This document shows positions 1-6,648 of a stretch of DNA of 43,720 bases, piece by piece; the first letter of the stretch is position 1; every line of letters begins with the position of its first letter. The stretch is from the NCBI GenBank assembly GCA_025356595.1, contig JANXSQ010000214.1, positions 1 to 43,720 on the forward strand, in the 5' to 3' direction. The notes beneath the pieces are model-generated. The model saw only the letters and a list, made by a program, of their open reading frames with translations, made no database searches and had not been told where the DNA came from. Origin of the DNA: Janthinobacterium sp. (lineage in GTDB: Bacteria > Pseudomonadota > Gammaproteobacteria > Burkholderiales > Burkholderiaceae_D). Position numbers and translations under genes: made by a program.

Positions 1-103
1 GCCCAGCCGGCTCCAGTCGGGTGGATTGGGAAGTTCTATAACAAGGGGAAGGGCGTCCGATAGCATCGGCGGAAAGTTAACATCTTTAACGGTCGTTTAC
101 AAC

Positions 104-134
104 AAAAAAATGTCGCTAAGTGCTTAACTTAGCG
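104..134 (-). terminator. hairpin plus U-tract, minus strand
   Basis: Arms CGCTAAGT (114-121) and ACTTAGCG (127-134) pair perfectly around a 5-base loop. Read on the minus strand the hairpin is followed by a run of seven U (104-110), the form of a Rho-independent terminator. No minus-strand gene ends right beside it; the nearest is the TetR gene ending at 572, with chaB on the other strand between them. The remaining bases of 1-279 hold no gene I can support. Confidence 0.55.
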
Positions 135-279
135 GCATTACTCCCTGCTGCTATCCAAACCGAAGGAAAACCCGAGCCCTAGGCCACCGCATCCCGAACC
201 TTTCCCATCGGGATGCCATACTAAGCCAGCATCTGTCTGACGCCGATCCGGCGGAAATCGCATCGAAAGGATCCACCCC

Positions 280-519
280 ATGCCATATCAAAACCGAAGC
301 GAGCTGCCGGACAGTGTGCTGAACGTATTGCCTGTCCATGCGCAGGATATTTATCTGGAAGCGTTCAATCACGCCTGGGACGAATATGCGGACGAACACA
401 AGCGCCGCGACCAGGAAACGAGGGAGGAAACGGCCCATAAAGTCGCCTGGGCCGCCGTCAAGAAGACGTATAAAAAAAACGAGGAGAGCGGAAAGTGGCA
501 GGCGAAGAAAAGCGCATGA
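280..519 (+). CDS. chaB: ChaB family protein
   Basis: A 79-residue protein that fits the ChaB family along its whole length (E. coli ChaB is about 76 residues). It opens with the typical MPY..RSELPDSV segment, followed by LPVHAQDIYLEAFNHAWDEY and a charged, lysine-rich C-terminal half with WAAVKKTYKK. ChaB was named as a putative regulator of the ChaA cation antiporter, but its biochemical role is poorly established, and no chaA gene lies nearby. An AAGGA ribosome-binding site sits 8 bases before the ATG. It stands alone, convergent with the TetR gene at 572-1159. The family call is firm; the function is not. Confidence 0.88.
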   Translation: MPYQNRSELPDSVLNVLPVHAQDIYLEAFNHAWDEYADEHKRRDQETREETAHKVAWAAVKKTYKKNEESGKWQAKKSA

Positions 520-571
520 ACCGGTTTTGGCGGCTGCGGCGACTGCCGCCGGATGGGTCGGCGCTCAGCGC

Positions 572-1159
572 TCAGGCGGCCCGCGCAAGGACGCCGAGTC
601 CTTCGAGCAGCGCGTCCGCCTGTTGTCGGAACACCCTCGCTGATTCAGGCTGCAGCTGGCAGAACGTCAGCATGCCTTCCATCGCGCTAAACAGCACCGG
701 TGCCGCCGCGTCACCGGAGAGCGGCGAGCGTATGCTGCCGTCGGCGCGCCCCAGGTCCCAGGCGGCGCCTAGCCAGGCGGTGTTCGCCGCAACGAAGCGG
801 ACCACCTCGTCCACCACCTCGGACGACAGCGCATGGCGCTCGACCGTCAGCATCAATCCCAGGCACAGACGCTGCTGACCCGCGAACTGGGTCTCGACCA
901 TGTCCAGATAAAGCCCAATTCGTTCGCCGCCAGTGGCGCACGCCTCCAGCACGGCGATTGCCTCCCCCTGTCGCAGCGTGTAGAGCGCCATCGCCTGGCG
1001 CGCCAGGTCATTTTTGGACGTGAAATGATTGTACAGACTGGCCGCCTGCATGCAGGCTTCTTCGGCCAGCCGGCGCAGGCCGAGCGCGCCATAGCCGCTC
1101 GACTGCATCAGCTCGATTGCCAGACCGGTCAGTTCTTCTTTTCTTGAAACTTGCTTCAT
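572..1159 (-). CDS. TetR family transcriptional regulator
   Basis: A 195-residue protein with an N-terminal TetR helix-turn-helix (about residues 7-53: SSGYGALGLRRLAEEACMQAASLYNHFTSKNDL), where the SLYNHF recognition helix is diagnostic. The remainder is an all-helical ligand-binding domain of normal length; its low conservation does not allow the inducer to be named. AAAGG precedes the ATG. It lies 76 bases downstream of a cupin gene on the same strand, so the two are probably co-transcribed. A palindrome in the cupin promoter (1604-1617) is a candidate site for this regulator, which would make it control its own operon. Confidence 0.9.
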   Translation of the reverse strand: MKQVSRKEELTGLAIELMQSSGYGALGLRRLAEEACMQAASLYNHFTSKNDLARQAMALYTLRQGEAIAVLEACATGGERIGLYLDMVETQFAGQQRLCLGLMLTVERHALSSEVVDEVVRFVAANTAWLGAAWDLGRADGSIRSPLSGDAAAPVLFSAMEGMLTFCQLQPESARVFRQQADALLEGLGVLARAA

Positions 1160-1235
1160 TACTGCCTTTCTCGTTTTTAAAGCACCTGTACCTGCCAGAA
1201 AATATCGTAGCGGCGGCTACCGGCGCTTCCCGAGT

Positions 1236-1553
1236 TTACTCCTGGATCAGCAGAGCGCCGCGATAAACCGTGTACAGCAAGGAATCGGTTTGTGCATGGG
1301 CGGCGTGCAGGTCGCCGCTGCCTAGCTGAGCGAAATCTCCGGGCAGCATGTTCATGTCGCCGAAGCGGACATTACCGGAGATTAAGTAGTTGCTTTCCGG
1401 TCCCTGATGGTCGTGCAGAGGAAAGCGGGCGCCGGCCTTGAATTGCGTGAAATACGCACCCTCGTCGCCGTCGCTCCAGACGGAACAGGTGCGCACGCCC
1501 GGATAGGGCGTATCGATGAACTCACGATCGGCATGGGAATGGAACAAGATCAT
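1236..1553 (-). CDS. cupin domain protein (ChrR-like)
   Basis: A 105-residue single-domain cupin. Motif 1 is represented by FPLHDHQGPESNYLISG (about residues 45-61), with His-x-His and a downstream Glu as likely metal ligands, and motif 2 by LPGDFAQLGSGDLHAAH. The wording resembles the C-terminal cupin of ChrR anti-sigma factors, but the zinc-binding N-terminal anti-sigma part is absent, so this is a free-standing cupin. Substrate is unknown; small metal-binding cupins of this type act as dioxygenases, isomerases or sensors. An AAGGAG site lies 7 bases before the ATG. It is the first gene of a likely two-gene unit with the TetR gene. Confidence 0.8.
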   Translation of the reverse strand: MILFHSHADREFIDTPYPGVRTCSVWSDGDEGAYFTQFKAGARFPLHDHQGPESNYLISGNVRFGDMNMLPGDFAQLGSGDLHAAHAQTDSLLYTVYRGALLIQE

Positions 1554-1603
1554 AGCGTACTCCTTGATGTGATGAATTGAGGAATTAACAAATTATCTAC
1601 TAA

Positions 1604-1617
1604 CTAACGTATGTTAG
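1604..1617. promoter_or_regulatory. candidate TetR operator upstream of the cupin gene
   Basis: CTAACGTATGTTAG has inverted 5-base arms (CTAAC/GTTAG) around GTAT, in an AT-rich stretch 51 bases upstream of the cupin ATG. TetR-family repressors often bind palindromes of this kind over the promoter they control. The assignment to the adjacent TetR gene is inferred from position only. Confidence 0.4.
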
Positions 1618-1635
1618 CCTTATTTTTCAACAGAG

Positions 1636-1922
1636 TCAATCGGCCCACATCTTTCCCAAGCCCGTGACCGACAGCGACACGGAGCGGAATTTTCGCTGCC
1701 CTGTAATTAACTTGGCCCGCCGCGTCGATTGCCTTCTCGTTTGCGGGTAGCGCGGACGCGGGCGCGCCGTCATTTGCGTCGGGCTCGAGCCGAAAACGGC
1801 GTCGAAGGCGAGCACCGCGTTTTCAAACGCGCGCCGCCACACCTAGCCCGCAAGCGCGCCTTGTGGCACCATGCGGCATGACTCGCCGTCGCCGACGGCG
1901 TCAACCTGGATGACAAGAACGC
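1636..1922. other. intergenic stretch with a possible gene tail
   Basis: I see no gene here. Just before the dehydrogenase, from 1882 to 1926, an open stretch encodes 14 residues ending ADGVNLDDKNA, and its stop codon overlaps the dehydrogenase ATG as ATGA. That is the usual junction between two operon genes, so this could be the last codons of a lost upstream gene. The rest carries no motif I recognise. Confidence 0.25.
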
Positions 1923-3353
1923 ATGAAGCAAAACTACATCAACGGCGCCTGGGTCGACGGCGCAACGGCCGTCGCCAACATCAACCCTTCCGACACCAGC
2001 GACGTCATCGGCCACTACGCCCAGGCCGACGCGCAGCAGGCGACGCTGGCCATCGCGGCGGCCGCCGCCGCGGCGCCCGGCTGGGCACTGTCGAACATCC
2101 AGATGCGCGCCGACGCGCTCGACAAGATCGGCAGCGAAATCATCGCCCGCAAGGAGGAACTGGGCACCCTGCTGTCGCGCGAGGAAGGCAAGACGCGCGC
2201 CGAGGGCATAGGCGAGGCGGGTCGCGCCGGCGCCATCTTCAAATACTTCGCCCAGGAATGCCTGCGCCTGCGCGGCGACAAGCTGGCCTCGGTGCGCCCC
2301 AACCTGGACGTGGAGATCACCCGCGAGCCGGTCGGCGTGGTTGGCGTCATCGCGCCGTGGAATTTCCCCATCGCCATCCCGGCCTGGAAGATCGCCCCCG
2401 CCCTCGCCTACGGCAACTGCGTGCTGTTCAAGCCGGCCGAACTGGTGCCCGGCAGCGCCTGGGCGCTGGCCGAGATCATCAGCCGCGCCGGCTTGCCGGC
2501 CGGCGTCTTCAACCTCGTCATGGGGCGCGGCGGCGTGGTCGGCCAGGCCTTCCTGAACGACCGCCGCGTCAACGCGATCAGCTTCACCGGCTCGGTCGAG
2601 ACGGGCGCCAAGGTGGCCCAGGCCGCCATCGGCCGCATGGCCAAGGTGCAGATTGAAATGGGCGGCAAGAATCCGCTGGTGATCCTCAACGACGCCGACC
2701 TGGCCACGGCCGTGCACTGCGCCGTGCAGGGTTCCTTCTTCTCCACCGGACAGCGCTGCACGGCCTCGAGCCGGCTGATCGTCGAAAAGGGCATCTACCC
2801 GGCCTTCGTCGCCGCCGTGCGCGAAAAGCTGGCCGCGCTGACCATCGGCGACGCGCTGGCGGCCGACACCGACATCGGCCCGGTGGTCGACGCCGGCCAG
2901 CTGGAGCAGGACTTGAGCTACATCCAGATCGGCCGCGACGAGGGCGCCACGCTAGCCTTCGGCGGCGAACGCCTGGTGCGGGCCAGCAACGGTTTCTATT
3001 TGCGCCCCGCCCTGTTCACCGACTGCAGCAACGACATGCGCATCAGCCGCGAGGAAATCTTCGGCCCGGTGGCCAGCGTCATCCCCGCCGACAACTACGA
3101 ACACGCGCTGGCGATGGCCAACGACAGCGAATTCGGTCTGTCGAGCGGCATCTGCACCGGCTCGCTGAAGCACGCCACCCACTTCAAGCGGGCCGCGCAG
3201 GCCGGCATGGTGATGGTCAACGTGCCGACGGCCGGCGTCGATTACCACGTGCCCTTCGGCGGCAGCAAAGGCTCCAGCTACGGCGCGCGCGAGCAAGGCG
3301 GCTACGCGGCCGAATTCTTCACCACCGTCAAGACCGCGTACTGCGGCGTATAG
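1923..3353 (+). CDS. alpha-ketoglutaric semialdehyde dehydrogenase (NAD(P)+)
   Basis: A 476-residue aldehyde dehydrogenase of full family length. It shows APWNFP at 144-149, the general-base region QIEMGGKN with Glu245, and GQRCTASS with the catalytic Cys279. The sequence most resembles 2,5-dioxopentanoate (alpha-ketoglutaric semialdehyde) dehydrogenases, which finish the oxidative breakdown of L-arabinose, D-xylose, glucarate or hydroxyproline by making 2-oxoglutarate. None of the preceding enzymes of those routes is in the window, so the substrate rests on similarity; succinate-semialdehyde dehydrogenase is the main alternative. The ribosome-binding site is weak, and the start overlaps the stop of a short upstream open stretch (ATGA), which hints at earlier translational coupling. 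Confidence 0.85.
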   Translation: MKQNYINGAWVDGATAVANINPSDTSDVIGHYAQADAQQATLAIAAAAAAAPGWALSNIQMRADALDKIGSEIIARKEELGTLLSREEGKTRAEGIGEAGRAGAIFKYFAQECLRLRGDKLASVRPNLDVEITREPVGVVGVIAPWNFPIAIPAWKIAPALAYGNCVLFKPAELVPGSAWALAEIISRAGLPAGVFNLVMGRGGVVGQAFLNDRRVNAISFTGSVETGAKVAQAAIGRMAKVQIEMGGKNPLVILNDADLATAVHCAVQGSFFSTGQRCTASSRLIVEKGIYPAFVAAVREKLAALTIGDALAADTDIGPVVDAGQLEQDLSYIQIGRDEGATLAFGGERLVRASNGFYLRPALFTDCSNDMRISREEIFGPVASVIPADNYEHALAMANDSEFGLSSGICTGSLKHATHFKRAAQAGMVMVNVPTAGVDYHVPFGGSKGSSYGAREQGGYAAEFFTTVKTAYCGV

Positions 3354-3362
3354 CCGCCTCAA

Positions 3363-3409
3363 GCCGGCGGCGTGGGGCCGGGGCCGCCCCCCGGATTCAC
3401 GCCGCCGGC
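3363..3409. terminator. 12-bp GC-rich hairpin between convergent genes
   Basis: GCCGGCGGCGTG (3363-3374) and CACGCCGCCGGC (3398-3409) are perfect inverted repeats. The right arm lies inside the last codons of the carbonic-anhydrase-like gene. It sits between two convergent genes and could act on both strands, but there is no U-tract on either side, so it may be an RNA-end-stabilising hairpin and not an intrinsic terminator. Confidence 0.55.
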
Positions 3410-3942
3410 TTCAGCGCGTTCAGATAGTTGTTCTTGACGCGCACATAATGCTCGGCCGAGTACTTCAGGTAAGCCACCTCCTCGTCCGTCAGCTTGCGCA
3501 AGCGCAGCGCCGGCCGCCCCACGTACAGATAGCCGCTCTCCAGCACCTTGCCGGGCGACACCAGACTACCCGCGCCTATCATCACCTGCTTGTTGACGAC
3601 GACGTCGTCCATGATGATGCTGCCCATGCCGACCAGGCATTCGTCGCCGATGCTGCAGCCGTGCAAAATGACCGAATGGCCGATGGTGACATAGTCGCCG
3701 ATCAACAGCGGCGAGCCGTCCGGCTTGGCCGCGTTCTTGTGCGAGACGTGGCCCATCGCGAAATCCTGGACATTGCTGCACGCGCCGATATGGATGTGGT
3801 TGACGTCGCCGCGCAAGACCGTGTTGCACCAGACCGAGCTGTCGCGCCCGATGCGCACGTCGCCGATCACCTGGGCCGTGTCGTGCAGATAAACGCGCTC
3901 CGCCAATTGCGGGCTGCTGTCGAGATAGGAACTCAAGGGCAT
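3397..3942 (-). CDS. gamma-carbonic anhydrase family protein
   Basis: A 181-residue left-handed beta-helix protein built from hexapeptide repeats (VIGDVRIGRDSSVW, LLIGDYVTIGHSVILHGC, SIGDECLVGMGSII). The histidines in GHVSH and GHSVILHGC match the zinc ligands of gamma-class carbonic anhydrases and of PaaY/YrdA-like proteins, which form trimers. Many bacterial members have weak or no measured carbonic anhydrase activity, so the reaction is uncertain. I chose the ATG at 3942 because AGGA lies 8 bases upstream and the protein begins MPLSSYLDSSPQL, as the family does. A longer reading to 4050 would add 36 low-complexity residues. Confidence 0.85.
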   Translation of the reverse strand: MPLSSYLDSSPQLAERVYLHDTAQVIGDVRIGRDSSVWCNTVLRGDVNHIHIGACSNVQDFAMGHVSHKNAAKPDGSPLLIGDYVTIGHSVILHGCSIGDECLVGMGSIIMDDVVVNKQVMIGAGSLVSPGKVLESGYLYVGRPALRLRKLTDEEVAYLKYSAEHYVRVKNNYLNALKPAA

Positions 3943-4061
3943 ATCGGAATCCTGAAAAGAGAAAATGAGGCCGGCCCGCGGCGCACCGCCCGGCCAAGGC
4001 GGCAATGATACCGTCGATCGGCGCGGCGCGCGCGGGAGCGGCGCCGACAAAGCGCGCGCCC

Positions 4062-4089
4062 AAAAAAAATCCGGCCACGCGGCCGGATT
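4062..4089 (-). terminator. Rho-independent terminator of ompW
   Basis: AATCCGGCC (4068-4076) and GGCCGGATT (4081-4089) form a 9-bp stem with a 4-base loop, followed on the minus strand by a run of U (4062-4069). It lies 22 bases past the ompW stop. Confidence 0.9.
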
Positions 4090-4110
4090 CTTGATGCGGG
4101 AAAGACGCGC

Positions 4111-4728
4111 TTAGAAGCGGTAGCCCAGACCCACGCCGATCAGTACTGGATCGACTTTCACATTGCTCACTTTGGTGCCGGCGATCGACACATCGCTGCG
4201 GATCTGGACTTTTTTCACATCCAGATTCAGCGACCAGTTTTTATCCAGCTTGAAATCGACGCCGGCTTGCAGGGCGAAACCCCAGCTGTTGTTTTCCAGG
4301 CTACCGGCGCCATCCAACAGGTCAACTTTCGAGATGCGCGTGTAGTTCACACCGGCGCCAATGTAAGGCTTGATTTGCGCGTCAGGCATGAAATGGTATT
4401 GCGCCGTCAGCGTAGGCGGCAGGTGCTTGAAGGTACCGATGTTTTTACCATCGAGCATGACGTCGTGTTTTTGCGGGTAGGTCAGAATCAATTCGGCCGC
4501 GATATTCGGTGTGAAGAAATACGAGATATCGATTTCGGGAATGGTCTTGCTGCTGACGGTAATGCGGTCGGACGCGCCAACGCCGCCAACCGGGTCGGAT
4601 TTGTCAGCCGGGCTCAGGTGAACCGCGCGTGCGCGCACCAGCCAAGGGCTTTGTTCCGCCATCGCTTGACCGGCAAACATACCCAGAGCCGCGAAAACCA
4701 TTACTGCTGCAGTTGCTGACTTCTTCAT
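4111..4728 (-). CDS. ompW: OmpW family outer membrane protein
   Basis: A 205-residue outer membrane beta-barrel. Residues 1-24 are a signal peptide ending in AMA, and the mature protein starts EQSPWLVRARAVHLSP. The family core ITVSSKTIPEIDISYFFTPNIAAELI and the LPPTLTAQYHF and KPYIGAGVNYT segments are clear, and the chain ends in GLGYRF with the C-terminal Phe needed for barrel assembly. OmpW proteins form narrow eight-stranded hydrophobic channels. AGGGA precedes the ATG, and a strong terminator follows. A perfect FNR-type site lies 66 bases upstream, agreeing with the known oxygen control of ompW in enterobacteria. Confidence 0.94.
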   Translation of the reverse strand: MKKSATAAVMVFAALGMFAGQAMAEQSPWLVRARAVHLSPADKSDPVGGVGASDRITVSSKTIPEIDISYFFTPNIAAELILTYPQKHDVMLDGKNIGTFKHLPPTLTAQYHFMPDAQIKPYIGAGVNYTRISKVDLLDGAGSLENNSWGFALQAGVDFKLDKNWSLNLDVKKVQIRSDVSIAGTKVSNVKVDPVLIGVGLGYRF

Positions 4729-4793
4729 TCTATTTCCCTCTTTATGTCGTTAAGTAACGCTACGAAGTTTATTGTTGCGGTGCGCAAAAATCA

Positions 4794-4807
4794 TTGATCT
4801 ACATCAA
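4794..4807 (-). promoter_or_regulatory. FNR/ANR-type site in the ompW promoter
   Basis: The minus strand reads TTGATGTAGATCAA, a perfect TTGAT-N4-ATCAA FNR/Anr/Dnr site. A possible -10 (TAAACT, 4766-4771) begins 22 bases downstream, which puts the site at about -41.5, the class II activating position. Induction of ompW at low oxygen is the prediction. Confidence 0.75.
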
Positions 4808-4954
4808 AATTCTGAAAATAACGAAAAGAAACTGACTTTTCTCAACACAAACAATCGAAAAAAATAATAGCGACGCCGGCGGCTCGCGCGCGGCGTCCCG
4901 GCCGGCCGGCGACGGCCGCTTCCAGCCGCCGCGCCGCGATTTTCACTTCTTTCA

Positions 4955-4985
4955 TTGCAAACGCGAATAATAATGATTATCATTC
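4955..4985 (+). promoter_or_regulatory. fur promoter with overlapping Fur box
   Basis: TTGCAA (4955-4960), a 17-base spacer and TATCAT (4978-4983) make a sigma-70-type promoter. A 21-base near-palindrome at 4965-4985 (GAATAATAAT...ATTATCATTC) matches the Fur box and covers the spacer and -10. Binding here would block RNA polymerase, so the gene at 5033 should repress itself when iron is plentiful. Confidence 0.85.
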
Positions 4986-5032
4986 GTGATATTGACGCTG
5001 GCCGCTGTGGCCGCGGCGCTGGGAGATGAGGC

Positions 5033-5470
5033 ATGGATATTTTGAAAGAGCTGCGCGAGTCTGGCTTGAAGGTGACGATCCCCCGTTTGCGGATCTTGCA
5101 GCTGTTTCAGGAGGGCAAGGGCAAGCATCTGAGCGCCGACGACGTCTACCGCTTCTTGCTCGCCGAGAAGATCGACGTCGGCCTGGCCACCATCTATCGG
5201 GTGCTGATGCAGTTCGCCGAGGCCGGCATTCTGTTCCGCCGCCATTTCGAGTCGGGCCACGCGGTCTTCGAGCTCAACGAGGGCACACACCACGACCATC
5301 TGGTCTGCACCATCTGCGGCAAGGTCGATGAATTCGTCGACGAGGGCATCGAGCGGCGCCAGGACGAAATCGCCGCCGAACACGGTTTCGTGCTGCATGA
5401 GCACGCCCTGTCCCTGTACGGCACCTGCGCCGTCTGCGCGACGCAAAAACAGCGCCTGATCGGCCTGTAA
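5033..5470 (+). CDS. fur: Fur family ferric uptake repressor
   Basis: A 145-residue metal-dependent repressor. The winged helix covers about residues 1-80, with recognition helix region VGLATIYRVLMQFAEAG. The metal-binding and dimerization half has HHDH at 86-89, CTIC at 92-95, and a second CAVC pair at 132-135 that should bind structural zinc. This is Fur and not Zur or PerR by overall wording, though the start MDILKELRESGLKVTIPRLR differs a little from the common betaproteobacterial form, so it may be one of two paralogs. GGAG lies before the ATG. A Fur box over its promoter implies autoregulation. Its likely targets include the siderophore promoters at 38 and 40 kb. Confidence 0.92.
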   Translation: MDILKELRESGLKVTIPRLRILQLFQEGKGKHLSADDVYRFLLAEKIDVGLATIYRVLMQFAEAGILFRRHFESGHAVFELNEGTHHDHLVCTICGKVDEFVDEGIERRQDEIAAEHGFVLHEHALSLYGTCAVCATQKQRLIGL

Positions 5471-5509
5471 ATCCTGTGCTAAGGTGGCGGCTTGCATAGA
5501 GGAGGAAGC

Positions 5510-5896
5510 ATGTTTATCGGAGGCATCTCCAAGCTGACCGGCGCGTCGCCGAAAGCGATACGCCATTATGAATCGCTGGGCCTGCTGGGCGATATCCACC
5601 GCGCCGGTTGCTACCGCGTGTATTCGGACGGCGAAGTGGCGCAAATCAGGTTGATCCGCCAGGCCCAGGCGCTGGGTTTCCGCCTCGCCGAGCTGCGCCC
5701 CTACCTGCGCGGCGCGGCGCAACCGGACTGGCCGGGACTGGCGCGCCAGATCGAGCGCAAGCGCGCCGACGTGCAGGCCGAGGCGCGCCGCCTGCGCGCC
5801 CTCGACGCCGAGTTGCAGCAGATCCACGCGGAGATTCTCTCCTGCGTGGCGGGCGCCGGCCAGGAAACCTGCGCGGCGGCCGCAATCGCCGCTTGA
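5510..5896 (+). CDS. MerR family transcriptional regulator
   Basis: A 128-residue MerR regulator. The N-terminal winged helix reads MFIGGISKLTGASPKAIRHY, continues ESLGLL and a Y-R-V-Y-S wing, then QIRLIRQAQALGFRLAELR, and a coiled-coil dimerization helix follows (about 85-115, IERKRADVQAEARRLRAL). Two cysteines near the end (SCVAGAGQETC) could sense metal or redox state but do not match a named subgroup. The ATG at 5510 is preceded by GGAGGA at the right spacing; an in-frame ATG 18 bases earlier is less likely. It lies 39 bases after fur and ends inside the promoter of the next gene, a quinone reductase, its probable target. Confidence 0.88.
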   Translation: MFIGGISKLTGASPKAIRHYESLGLLGDIHRAGCYRVYSDGEVAQIRLIRQAQALGFRLAELRPYLRGAAQPDWPGLARQIERKRADVQAEARRLRALDAELQQIHAEILSCVAGAGQETCAAAAIAA

Positions 5897-5924
5897 CTCT
5901 GCCCCTGGCGGCAGGCTTTACCAT
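5893..5924 (+). promoter_or_regulatory. MerR-type promoter of the quinone reductase gene
   Basis: TTGACT (5893-5898, over the merR stop codon) and TACCAT (5919-5924) are 20 bases apart, longer than the usual 17. Between them lies the dyad CTGCC (5899-5903) / GGCAG (5910-5914). A stretched spacer holding a dyad is the hallmark of promoters that MerR proteins activate by DNA distortion. Confidence 0.55.
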
Positions 5925-5954
5925 GCGGACTGATTTCTTCGGGAGCAAGTCAGC

Positions 5955-6533
5955 ATGGGTAAACGCATCCTGGTCGTCCTCGGCCATCCTTCCAACGACA
6001 GTTTTTGCGGCGCCATCGGCGACGCCTATCTCGCCGCGGCCGCGCTGGCCGGCCACGAGGTGCGCCAGTTGCGCCTGGGCGGGCTGGACTTCGACCCCAT
6101 CCTGCGCCACGGCTACAGCGTGGTCCAGCCGCTCGAGGCGGACTTGCTGGAGGCGCAGGCGCTGATCCAGTGGGCCGAGCACCTGTGCTTCGTCTATCCG
6201 ATCTGGTGGGGCGGCGTGCCGGCCCTGCTGAAGGGTTTTCTCGACCGCAGCTTCCTGCCCGGCTTCGCCTTCAAGTACAAAGCCGGCGCGGCCTTTCCCG
6301 AGCAGTTGCTGAAGGGCCGCTCGGCGCAGATGCTGGTGACCATGGACACGCCGCCGTGGTATTTCAAATGGGTCTACCGCATGCCGGGCGTGCGCCAGAT
6401 GCGCACCACGACGCTGGAATTCTGCGGCATCAAACCGGTGCGCACGGCCGCCTTCGGGCCCATCCTCGGCTCGACCGAGAAACAGCGCGCGGCCTGGCTG
6501 GAGCGGGTGCGCGCCAACGCCGCCGCCGCGTGA
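5955..6533 (+). CDS. NAD(P)H:quinone oxidoreductase, flavodoxin fold
   Basis: A 192-residue protein of the flavodoxin-like NQO/MdaB/KefF group. It begins GKRILVVLGHPSNDSF, the FMN/FAD-binding loop of this group, and contains FVYPIWWGGVPALLKGFLDR (about residues 77-96), the family's most conserved segment. Members reduce quinones by two electrons and protect from quinone or electrophile stress; some pair with KefC potassium channels, but no kef gene is here. The gene follows merR by 58 bases, behind a promoter of MerR type, so it is probably induced by whatever that regulator senses. Confidence 0.85.
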   Translation: MGKRILVVLGHPSNDSFCGAIGDAYLAAAALAGHEVRQLRLGGLDFDPILRHGYSVVQPLEADLLEAQALIQWAEHLCFVYPIWWGGVPALLKGFLDRSFLPGFAFKYKAGAAFPEQLLKGRSAQMLVTMDTPPWYFKWVYRMPGVRQMRTTTLEFCGIKPVRTAAFGPILGSTEKQRAAWLERVRANAAAA

Positions 6534-6535
6534 AC

Positions 6536-6568
6536 GGCGCCGTAGACGTGCGCACCACCAGGCTGTGC
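6536..6568. repeat. decayed copy of the rbsR 3' end
   Basis: These 33 bases match 6662-6694, the last codons of the lacI-type gene rbsR, at 30 of 33 positions. Read on the minus strand they still encode SLVVRTSTAPFT, against SLVVRKSTAPFAG in the intact gene. With the copy at 6662-6694 they form direct repeats around the palindromic element 6573-6637. Confidence 0.8.
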
Positions 6569-6572
6569 CTAG

Positions 6573-6637
6573 AAACCGGGGACAGACCACAATTTCCGAG
6601 CAACTGTTTCTTCAAAATCGTGGTCTGTCCCCGGTTT
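6573..6637. repeat. palindromic element, 18-bp inverted repeat
   Basis: AAACCGGGGACAGACCAC (6573-6590) is exactly inverted at 6620-6637. After one A/C mismatch four more pairs extend the stem, leaving a loop at 6596-6614. A U-tract follows on the plus strand (6635-6640), so it can terminate the quinone reductase transcript. Its length and form are those of a dispersed REP-like intergenic element. Confidence 0.8.
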
Positions 6638-6648
6638 TTTCTACTCCT

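Noticed and set aside
1770-2717. 315-codon minus-strand frame opposite the aldehyde dehydrogenase
   Set aside because: Shadow frame rich in Gly, Ala, Asp and Arg; the plus strand carries catalytic motifs.
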